Of a stretch of DNA of 15,000 nucleotides, positions 6,953-12,764 are shown piece by piece (position 1 is the first letter of the stretch; each line of letters begins with the position of its first letter). The notes beneath the pieces are model-generated. The model worked only from the letters and a program-made list of their open reading frames with translations. It was not told the origin of the DNA and did not search any database. The stretch covers positions 1-15,000 of the forward strand of contig JAQVZT010000030.1 in NCBI GenBank assembly GCA_028708055.1, given 5' to 3'. The DNA comes from Methanothrix sp. (GTDB taxonomy: Archaea; Halobacteriota; Methanosarcinia; Methanotrichales; Methanotrichaceae). The position numbers were made by a program, and so were the translations under genes.

Positions 6953-8548
6953 GGAGCAGATGTTCTTTGCCATGTACGGCCCCTTCCGCTCATAGCCGAG
7001 CCTCCGGTAGTAGCCCCGAGCGCCTATACCGCTGGTGATCTGCAAAAGGCCGTAGCCTGATTCCAAAGCCAGCTCCTCGGCAGCGGCAAGCAGCCGCTCC
7101 CCGAAGCCCCGGTGCTGCCAGCCATCCTCCCGGCTGCCGATGGGAAGCATCGGCCCGTAGACATGCAGCTCCCGCACCCGCGCGTTCGCCGACAGACGCA
7201 GCCTTAAAAAGCCCACCAGCGTGCCGTCCTGCCCCTCGAAGGAGAGAAAATGCTCATCTGCCCCGGCTGCCTGGTAGGTCTTATCTTTCAGAGATGCATC
7301 GAGGCTGGTTACATGGAGAAGCCCCGCCTCCCGGCAGCGGATGCATCGGCAGCGTCCCCCTCTCGCCTCCAGGCGCTGGCTGGCAAGCTGCCGAAGATTT
7401 GATTTCCTGACTCCGGCCACGATGAGCGAAGCTGGAATATCTCTCTGCACCCTCTGAAGCCGGACATAGCCTGGCAGGATCTCCTTGATGCGGCTGACCA
7501 GCTCCGCTGCCGTTTCGTCCTCCAGAGGCGAGTACTCCTTTCGCAGATATTGCCGGTATAGCTCAGTTCCCTCCACCACTAAAGTGGGATAGATCTTGAG
7601 ATAGTCTGGCCGGAAGCGTTCGTCAGAGAAGAGTTCCTTGAAGACCTGCAGATCTATCTCCGGTGAGGAGCCGGGCAGTCCGGGCATCATGTGAAAGCCA
7701 ACCTTCAGGCCGGCCTCTCGAAGAGCGCGATTGGCGATGACAGAGTCCTCAACGGTATGGCCGCGTTTCATCCTTTCCAGCAGATCGTCACGGGTGCTCT
7801 GCACTCCCAGCTCCACCTTGGTCGCGCCCAGAAGAAGAATGTTCTCAATCTCTTTAGGACCGCAGTAGTCCGGCCTGGTCTCAAAGGTAGTGCCGATGTT
7901 TCTGACCGCAGCCACCTCATTGGCAGCGGCCACATCGGCAAAAGACTGGTAGCGATACGGGCTCCGCCCGCCGGGCGCACCTGCCACCGGATAGTCATTC
8001 ATGGCCTGAAGACAGCGCTTTATGAACCAGCGCTGGTAGGCGATGGGTCGCGCCGTGATAGTTCCACCCATGATGATCAGCTCGGACTTGTCCAGAGGAT
8101 GGCCGATCTCATCCAGCTGAGACAACCGGGCAGCGACCTGCCGGTAGGGATCGAATTCATGCTGCGCTGCCCGAAGAGCCGCAGGCTCGCGGCCGGTGTA
8201 GCTCTGCGCCGAAGAACGGAGAACGCCGCCAGGACAGGGGACACAGGTGCCATGCGGACAGAGTGCCGGAGAGGTCATGGCGGCGATGACCGCAACGCCG
8301 GATAGGGTCCGAGTGGGCTTTCGCACCAGCATCTTGAGACGATCGCGCTCCGCTGCTGTGGCCAGGCCGAGGATATCAGCATTGCTGGGCAGGGATGCAA
8401 GGGACAGCCGGGAAGATGCCTCCTTTTTATAGGACTCGAGGTCAGCCTGGGTCTTGATGGCGCCAGTCAGTATGGCATCGACTATGCTCCTCAGCTCTAT
8501 TGCCAGAGCCTGCTCATCATGGGATTTAAGAAGAGCCTCTCTCGTCAC
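6944..8548 (-). CDS. elp3: Elp3: radical-SAM/GNAT tRNA uridine-34 carboxymethyl transferase
   Basis: Elp3 installs the carboxymethyl group at C5 of wobble uridine 34 using a 5'-deoxyadenosyl radical and acetyl-CoA. Counting from a TTG at 8554 (536 residues, normal for the family), the radical-SAM cluster motif is C99-PHGT-C104-VP-C107 followed by PGG, and the SAM-binding strand is GGTITARP. Further matches are GLKVGFHMMPGLPG, DYLKIYPTLVVEGTELY and RCRCIRCRE, the last a cysteine-rich zinc-binding-like segment typical of Elp3. The C-terminal GNAT domain (about 405-536) shows RELHVYGPM and the acetyl-CoA loop QHRGFGERLL, ending GYYRRLGYERKGPYMAKNI. A GTG at 8548 overlaps the TGA of the upstream small gene as GTGA, so I take that as the start; TTG at 8554 is the alternative. 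This indicates translational coupling. As in other archaea, Elp3 can work without the eukaryotic Elongator partners. Confidence 0.93.
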   Translation of the reverse strand: MTREALLKSHDEQALAIELRSIVDAILTGAIKTQADLESYKKEASSRLSLASLPSNADILGLATAAERDRLKMLVRKPTRTLSGVAVIAAMTSPALCPHGTCVPCPGGVLRSSAQSYTGREPAALRAAQHEFDPYRQVAARLSQLDEIGHPLDKSELIIMGGTITARPIAYQRWFIKRCLQAMNDYPVAGAPGGRSPYRYQSFADVAAANEVAAVRNIGTTFETRPDYCGPKEIENILLLGATKVELGVQSTRDDLLERMKRGHTVEDSVIANRALREAGLKVGFHMMPGLPGSSPEIDLQVFKELFSDERFRPDYLKIYPTLVVEGTELYRQYLRKEYSPLEDETAAELVSRIKEILPGYVRLQRVQRDIPASLIVAGVRKSNLRQLASQRLEARGGRCRCIRCREAGLLHVTSLDASLKDKTYQAAGADEHFLSFEGQDGTLVGFLRLRLSANARVRELHVYGPMLPIGSREDGWQHRGFGERLLAAAEELALESGYGLLQITSGIGARGYYRRLGYERKGPYMAKNICSKK

Positions 8549-8853
8549 GCACAATCACAATTGGGGTCGATATTTCCTTCGGCCATGGCCTTTTGATACT
8601 CCTGCTCGATCTGCTTGGCAAGATTGCAGCGCAATAGACCGGAGAGGAACATGCCGGCCATCAGGGCCTGCTCCCTGGACATCTCCCCCAGAGCCTCCTT
8701 GAGCTTTGCCACTGCTTCCTGATCGCTGCCGGTTTGCGGGTCGAAGAGCAAGGCCTTAACCTTGTCTCCGATCTTCATCATCTCTTCCGACGGCATGTCA
8801 AAGAAGCCGCGGACGATCTCCAGGGCCAGGGATTCCTCTCGTGGATCAAACAT
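8545..8853 (-). CDS. Small uncharacterised protein translationally coupled to Elp3
   Basis: A 102-residue acidic, helical soluble protein (begins MFDPREESLALEIVRGFFDM) with no signal peptide or membrane segment. It ends PNCDCA, a CxC motif, and has one more cysteine in LLRCNLAK. Methionines and leucines suggest a compact helical bundle. I do not recognise a family. The stop codon overlaps the elp3 start, so the two are almost certainly cotranscribed and translationally coupled. That makes a role linked to Elp3 or tRNA binding possible, but this is guilt by association only. Codon use and composition resemble the neighbours, so the frame looks genuine. No clear Shine-Dalgarno is seen before the ATG. 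Confidence 0.7.
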   Translation of the reverse strand: MFDPREESLALEIVRGFFDMPSEEMMKIGDKVKALLFDPQTGSDQEAVAKLKEALGEMSREQALMAGMFLSGLLRCNLAKQIEQEYQKAMAEGNIDPNCDCA

Positions 8854-8961
8854 GATATTGGCTTAGCAATGCATGATGAAATAGGTTTGGCATGAACAAT
8901 AGCGCTGGCATAAGGAAATTGTCCCTCCATGGCAAAACCGATCAGATTTGAGGATTGTCTT

Positions 8962-9903
8962 CTAGAGAAGCTCGCATAAAAAGAGAGGCCTTTTCCTGCC
9001 CAGCTGCCTTATAGCCAGTCCCTTCTCATCCATGAACATATAGGTATCTGGAGTCTCAAGGCGCGAGCCATTCGCCTGATCACGAGTAAAGCTTCCTGCG
9101 TTCAGGGCCAGAGGTCCGCCCCTTTTTTGATAGACTCCCGGACGGTGCGTATCGCCGTAAATAAAACAATCAACTCTGCCCAGGCCCCTCTCGCGAATGA
9201 AATTCATTATGGCCTCATATTGGCCCTCTACGCTCGCTCTTCGCTGATTGGGGAATACACCGGCATTTAACCAATGCAGGAGTCCTGACGCTTTCCAGAT
9301 AGAGGTCTCGAAAGAGACCATCTCTCCGATGGAGGCAGAGCGGTAGAGCCCCTCGTAGGCGTAGGTCATCATTATCTCCAGGTCAGCAGGAGCCAGCTCC
9401 TCCCCGGAGAGGCGGCGCAGCTTTTCCACCAGCTGCAGAGTAAAATTTTGAATGCCGTCCAGATGGTGGCCGTGAGCAAAGAGGATGGAACGCTGGCAGC
9501 AACGCATCCTGTAGGTGGGATAGTGCATATCGAGATCGATGCCGCAAATGGTCCGATGCCAGCGCATGCAGGGAAGATAAACCGGAAACAGATCTCCGCG
9601 AGCGGCCCGCTCCATGAATTCCGCCTCCTGCTTTTGCACCACCAGGTGATGATCGTGGTTTCCCACCACGTAGCGCGTCTTCAGATCTTCCTGGGAGAGC
9701 CGCTTTAAAAGAGGGATGGCATCCTTAACCGCATTCTCCGGGCGAACCCTCCAGAGGTCGAGGATATCACCCAGGAGGACGACATCTTCGCAGCCCCCCT
9801 CATATTCCCATACCTCTCGCAATAGCTGGTCGACCTTGGCCGGGCTTTTCAGAGTCGAGCAATCCAGGCCAAAATGAGTATCAGAGATAATCAGAGATGC
9901 CAA
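8962..9903 (-). CDS. Calcineurin-like metallophosphoesterase (LpxH/YfcE-like fold)
   Basis: A 313-residue soluble phosphoesterase with all the metal-binding motifs of the calcineurin-like superfamily in order: D8-x-H10 (ISDTHFG), GD46 in LLGDILDLW, GNHDHH (N82, H83, D84), HGHH (144-147) and GDTH (250-253). The GNHD block with a long HGHH-containing insert resembles UDP-2,3-diacylglucosamine pyrophosphatase-like enzymes (LpxH group). Archaea lack lipid A, so the substrate is more likely another phosphoester or nucleotide-linked compound; this is inference. The start is a TTG at 9903, with GGTGA 6 nt before it and a palindromic TATA-like box about 45 nt before; no ATG fits the N-terminal strand. 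It precedes the small gene and elp3 on the same strand with a 108-bp gap and may share their transcript. Confidence 0.88.
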   Translation of the reverse strand: MASLIISDTHFGLDCSTLKSPAKVDQLLREVWEYEGGCEDVVLLGDILDLWRVRPENAVKDAIPLLKRLSQEDLKTRYVVGNHDHHLVVQKQEAEFMERAARGDLFPVYLPCMRWHRTICGIDLDMHYPTYRMRCCQRSILFAHGHHLDGIQNFTLQLVEKLRRLSGEELAPADLEIMMTYAYEGLYRSASIGEMVSFETSIWKASGLLHWLNAGVFPNQRRASVEGQYEAIMNFIRERGLGRVDCFIYGDTHRPGVYQKRGGPLALNAGSFTRDQANGSRLETPDTYMFMDEKGLAIRQLGRKRPLFLCELL

Positions 9904-9941
9904 TCGCCTTCACCCTTTCCGTGAATGTTTATTACTGTAGT

Positions 9942-9953
9942 TATTTATAAATA
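9942..9953 (-). promoter_or_regulatory. Palindromic TATA-like box ahead of the phosphoesterase gene
   Basis: TATTTATAAATA is a perfect palindrome centred about 45 nt before the TTG at 9903, matching the spacing of the two secreted-protein genes. It could also serve the divergent hisG at 108-119 nt, although hisG has a closer candidate. Confidence 0.5.
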
Positions 9954-9967
9954 TTGTGAGCCGGACG

Positions 9968-10020
9968 CCCGAAGAATGAAATGGCCCGAGCAGACCCGAG
10001 AAGAACCTGGAAGACCCGAG
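9968..10020 (+). repeat. Four CCCGA(A/G) motifs upstream of hisG
   Basis: CCCGAA at 9968 and CCCGAG at 9985, 9995 and 10015, with start-to-start spacings of 17, 10 and 20 bp. The copies at 9985 and 10015 extend to CCCGAGCA, and those at 9995 and 10015 share GACCCGAG. Two spacings are multiples of a helical turn. They sit directly upstream of the candidate TATA box of hisG, so they may bind a regulator; this is inference. Confidence 0.45.
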
Positions 10021-10028
10021 CAAAAGAC

Positions 10029-10038
10029 AAAAATATGA
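10029..10038 (+). promoter_or_regulatory. Candidate TATA box of hisG (possible leaderless transcript)
   Basis: AAAAATATGA centred about 27 nt before the hisG ATG. At normal archaeal spacing transcription would start at or next to the ATG, which agrees with the absence of a Shine-Dalgarno before hisG. Weak single-site evidence. Confidence 0.3.
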
Positions 10039-10060
10039 TCTCTAAAAGCAGAGCATTAAA

Positions 10061-10933
10061 ATGATAGACATCGCCATTCCCAAAGGCAGCCTGCAAAATC
10101 AGACACTGCAACTCTTCGAGCAAGCCGGGCTGGAGGTTAAAAGGACAGAACGGGAGTACAACGCCCGCATCCAGGACCCTCGCATCGGCAAGGTGAAGAT
10201 CCTCCGTCCCCAGGAGATACCAGGATACGTAGCTAAAGGCTACTTCGACCTGGGCATCTCCGGAACTGACTGGATAATGGAGTCGGGAGCCGTCGTGGCC
10301 AGGGTGGCCGAACTGAACTATGGCAAACAGGGCCCAGGCATCGTGAAGCTGGTGGTTGCCGTGCCCGAGAGCCTGGACATAAACAGCGCTCGCGAGATTA
10401 AGCCTGGCAGCCGGGTATCGACCGAGTATCCGAACCTGACGCAAGCCTTCTTCCTGAACATGGGGATACCGGTGGACATACAATTCTCCTTTGGAGCCAC
10501 TGAAGCCAAGGTTCCGGAGCTGACCGATGTGGTGGTAGACCTCACTGAGACCGGCTCGACCCTGAAGAAAAACGGCCTGAAGATAATTGATGTCATGCTG
10601 AAGTCCACCTCGGAGCTGATTGCCAACAAGAAGAGCTGGGCGGACCCAGAGAAGCGCGAGGAGATTGTTGCCGTGCAGACTCTCCTCTCCGCAGTAATAA
10701 CCGCGAAGGGAAAGGTTCTTCTCAAGATGAATGTGCCTGATGAATCGATGGCCAATCTGATAAAAATGCTGCCCAGCATGAAGAACCCCACAATCTCCAA
10801 GCTCTACAACTCAGGATACTACGCAGTGGAGACCGTGGTTGATAGGTCGTCAGTAAACCTGCTCATACCCCAGCTGAAAAAAGCGGGAGCTGAGGACATA
10901 CTTGAGCTGGCGATCTCAAAGATTGTGCACTGA
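10061..10933 (+). CDS. hisG: ATP phosphoribosyltransferase HisG, long form
   Basis: First enzyme of histidine biosynthesis: joins ATP and PRPP to give N1-(5-phosphoribosyl)-ATP, and is the pathway's feedback control point. The 290-residue product is the long, hexameric type that does not need HisZ. It shows IAIPKGSLQ (4-12), FDLGISGTDWI (62-72), the FGATEAKVPELTDVVVDLTE segment (144-163), and ETGSTLKKNGL (163-173), which contains the PRPP-binding loop. Residues about 213-290 form the C-terminal ACT-like HisG_C domain (KVLLKMNVP; NPTISKLYN; AVETVV), which in known long forms binds histidine. No other his gene is near, so it stands alone, as is common in archaea. It is divergent from the phosphoesterase gene. 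The upstream region carries repeated CCCGAG motifs, and no Shine-Dalgarno is visible. Confidence 0.96.
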   Translation: MIDIAIPKGSLQNQTLQLFEQAGLEVKRTEREYNARIQDPRIGKVKILRPQEIPGYVAKGYFDLGISGTDWIMESGAVVARVAELNYGKQGPGIVKLVVAVPESLDINSAREIKPGSRVSTEYPNLTQAFFLNMGIPVDIQFSFGATEAKVPELTDVVVDLTETGSTLKKNGLKIIDVMLKSTSELIANKKSWADPEKREEIVAVQTLLSAVITAKGKVLLKMNVPDESMANLIKMLPSMKNPTISKLYNSGYYAVETVVDRSSVNLLIPQLKKAGAEDILELAISKIVH

Positions 10934-10962
10934 GCCACTGATTTCTTAGCTACTGATTTTTT
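10933..10962 (+). terminator. Tandem T-rich repeat after hisG (probable U-tract terminator)
   Basis: Two adjacent 15-bp copies, AGCCACTGATTTCTT (10933-10947) and AGCTACTGATTTTTT (10948-10962), differ at two positions. Each ends in a T-rich run, and the first begins in the hisG stop codon. Archaeal polymerases terminate on such U-tracts, so this is probably a duplicated terminator. Confidence 0.55.
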
Positions 10963-11006
10963 CGAAGCAGGCTGTTACAGACAAAAAGATAGCCAAAAGA
11001 GACAAG

Positions 11007-11081
11007 CGGGCGCGGGGGGATTCGAACCCCCGATCTACAGCTTAGGAGGCTGCCGCCTTATCCAGACTAGGCCACGCGCCC
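11007..11081 (-). tRNA. tRNA-Arg (anticodon CCT)
   Basis: The 75-nt minus-strand sequence folds as a complete tRNA. The acceptor stem is GGGCGCG/CGCGCCC with discriminator G; the D arm is GCCT/AGGC. The anticodon stem GCAGC/GCTGT encloses loop CTCCTAA with anticodon CCT, which reads AGG (Arg). The variable loop is 5 nt, and the T arm is GGGGG-TTCGAAT-CCCCC. There is no intron and the CCA end is not encoded. A TATA-like box lies about 30 nt upstream, and a T-run (CTTTTTG, near 10982-10988) lies about 20 nt downstream as a likely terminator. Confidence 0.96.
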
Positions 11082-11110
11082 TCTTCCGGCAATCACCTAT
11101 TACAAACACG

Positions 11111-11124
11111 TATATCAACCTTTC
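11111..11124 (-). promoter_or_regulatory. BRE/TATA promoter of the tRNA-Arg gene
   Basis: On the minus strand GAAAGG followed by TTGATATA lies about 30-43 nt before the tRNA 5' end. Purine-rich BRE plus TATA box at this distance is the usual archaeal arrangement for stable RNA genes. Confidence 0.6.
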
Positions 11125-11127
11125 CGG

Positions 11128-11152
11128 ATTGGCTGACCGGCATTCAACCAAT
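11128..11152 (-). terminator. Hairpin between the pentapeptide operon and the tRNA
   Basis: ATTGGTTGA / TCAGCCAAT forms a 9-bp stem with one G-U pair and a 7-nt loop on the minus strand, 44 nt after the stop codon at 11196. The G-U pair would be an A-C mismatch in plus-strand RNA, which favours the minus strand. No T-run follows on the minus strand, so it may be a 3'-end stabilising or processing structure rather than a terminator. Confidence 0.4.
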
Positions 11153-11195
11153 TTTCGCTAATCGATCCTCATCCGCAAGAAAGCCGCCTCTTCGT

Positions 11196-12722
11196 TCATC
11201 GAATCAGCACCGCGCTCAGCACGACCACGAACAGCCCCAGGAAGAACCAGCCGAGGATTCCCTCAGCCATGGCCAGATGCCTGTAGACTCCCACAGGATA
11301 AGTATTGACCGGTGCCTGAGAGGTGGTGAACATGGCGATGCTGAAATAGAGGGCATCGGTGAAAGAGACACGGGCGCTGGGCCGCAGCCGCGTGTCCCCA
11401 GGAAGCTCCATGCCTTCAATCTCGAATTTGTTCATTCCCTTTCCCGCCCAGAATATTATTCCAAAGATCAGAATGGTAAAAAGACACCAAAAAGCGGTGT
11501 AGCTCACCCGAACCCCGTATCCGCAGGAGAGCCAGGAGACGATGTCCGAGAGCTTGTCCCAGCCCCAAGGCGCCTGATCCTGGCCGATTCGGCGGTATTG
11601 ATAATAGCATTCATCCGCCTCATCAAACCACTCCAGGCTCTTGTAGTTCTTCACCAGAGCCAGATAGGCGGCTCCATTGTAGACCATGCGGCTTTGCAGC
11701 GTGCTCCAGTGGACCACGAACTTGGAAAAGTCGGTGCTGTTAAGGTTGATCTTCGAACTCTCATTGAATGAGGCATTGTCCAGCTGCATGCTGTAAAGCC
11801 TGGCGCCCTCCAGTATCAGATCGCCGTTGAACCGGGCATTGGCGAAATAGGCGAGGTCAGAAAATTTGACTCCCCCAAAGAATGCTGTCCTGTTGAAGTC
11901 AACATTGCCAAAGTCTGCCAGCCCTCCGAAGCTGGACAGGCCGAAGGTGCTTCCCTTCCAGAAGCGAGCTGCCCTGAAGAGCACATCGCTATCGAAACGG
12001 GTGGCGGCAAATGTGGAATTTCCTTTGAACTGGGCGGAGCGAAATGTGACCTGCCCGGAAAACTGAGTCTCAAAGAAGCTCACATCATCAAAGTCTGCGT
12101 TCAAAAAAGACCCTGACCGCAGGAACTTGGCATAGTTGAAGTCGACATCGCTGGCAAAATCGCAATTCAGAAATATGGCATCCCCTTCGAACTGAGAACT
12201 GCTGAAGCTGCTGTCTCCCTGAAAGGCGGTAGCGATGAAAGAAGCCGCCCCACTGAAATAGGTCTCGGCAAAGTCGGACTGCTTGCGGAATTTAGCGCCG
12301 GCAAATTTGGCATCACCCAGAAATCTCGATTTGATGAAGCTGACGTTATCCTCAAAGGTGCATCCTCGCAGGTCCAGAAATTCGTTGAAGGTTACCCCTT
12401 CGATCTTCACCGGCCCCAGGAAGCGAGAGTTGGTGATCTTTATCGACGGTCTGACAGACTCCTCCCCCGGACCCAGATCCAGCGGGCCGGTGATGGTGAC
12501 GTTGTTATAGTCCAGAGGTTCGCCCGAACTTATTTGGGCCAGAATATCCTGGGCGGCTATGGCCAGCGAGGCTGGAGATGCGGCATCAACTCTGCTCTCT
12601 TCCGACAGAGACCCGCCAATCAACAAGATCAGCAAGATGGCCATGGAGAGCACATTCCGTCCGGAGACTGCAATCGAGACTGAGGTCAATTGTCTCACAA
12701 ATGACGGCCAAGGATTTATCAT
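11196..12722 (-). CDS. Pentapeptide-repeat protein with C-terminal two-helix pore-loop module (copy B)
   Basis: A 508-residue membrane protein. Residues 22-39 form a hydrophobic signal or anchor segment. Residues about 95-330 are pentapeptide repeats of the A(D/N)LxF kind, here dominated by xxAxF and xxxxF steps (SFIKSRF, AKFAGAKF, STFAATRF), expected to fold as a right-handed quadrilateral beta-helix, probably outside the membrane. A conserved linker (HWSTLQSRMVYNGAAYLALV, then DECYYQYRR) leads to an amphipathic WDKLSDIVSWLSCGYG and then TM 406-427, a pore-loop region 456-478 and TM 481-505. This matches the 2TM ion-channel (Ion_trans_2) layout, but at the filter position it reads FTTSQAPVNTYPVG with no GYG. 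Function unknown; a gated pore or a sensor are possibilities. It follows copy A after 42 bp and is probably cotranscribed. ATG at 12722, no Shine-Dalgarno. Confidence 0.85.
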   Translation of the reverse strand: MINPWPSFVRQLTSVSIAVSGRNVLSMAILLILLIGGSLSEESRVDAASPASLAIAAQDILAQISSGEPLDYNNVTITGPLDLGPGEESVRPSIKITNSRFLGPVKIEGVTFNEFLDLRGCTFEDNVSFIKSRFLGDAKFAGAKFRKQSDFAETYFSGAASFIATAFQGDSSFSSSQFEGDAIFLNCDFASDVDFNYAKFLRSGSFLNADFDDVSFFETQFSGQVTFRSAQFKGNSTFAATRFDSDVLFRAARFWKGSTFGLSSFGGLADFGNVDFNRTAFFGGVKFSDLAYFANARFNGDLILEGARLYSMQLDNASFNESSKINLNSTDFSKFVVHWSTLQSRMVYNGAAYLALVKNYKSLEWFDEADECYYQYRRIGQDQAPWGWDKLSDIVSWLSCGYGVRVSYTAFWCLFTILIFGIIFWAGKGMNKFEIEGMELPGDTRLRPSARVSFTDALYFSIAMFTTSQAPVNTYPVGVYRHLAMAEGILGWFFLGLFVVVLSAVLIR

Positions 12723-12730
12723 TTTTGTAT

Positions 12731-12760
12731 TGCGTTGACGGATTATGCGTTGACGGATTG
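12731..12760. repeat. 15-bp tandem duplication between the two pentapeptide genes
   Basis: TGCGTTGACGGATTA (12731-12745) is followed directly by TGCGTTGACGGATTG (12746-12760), identical at 14 of 15 positions. It fills most of the 42-bp gap between the stop of copy A and the start of copy B. Probably a slippage duplication; a regulatory role is unsupported. Confidence 0.7.
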
Positions 12761-12764
12761 TGCT

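Noticed and set aside
7691..8305. Plus-strand 204-codon frame antisense to elp3
   Set aside because: elp3 is certain on the other strand; this long frame is a by-product of its GC-rich codon pattern, and the product has no recognisable domain.
9941..10483. Minus-strand 180-codon frame antisense to hisG
   Set aside because: It overlaps hisG and its upstream repeats; the His/Leu-rich product is typical of antisense translation.
11277..11771. Plus-strand 164-codon frame antisense to pentapeptide copy B
   Set aside because: Shadow of the membrane and linker part of a clear gene; no ribosome binding site or domain.
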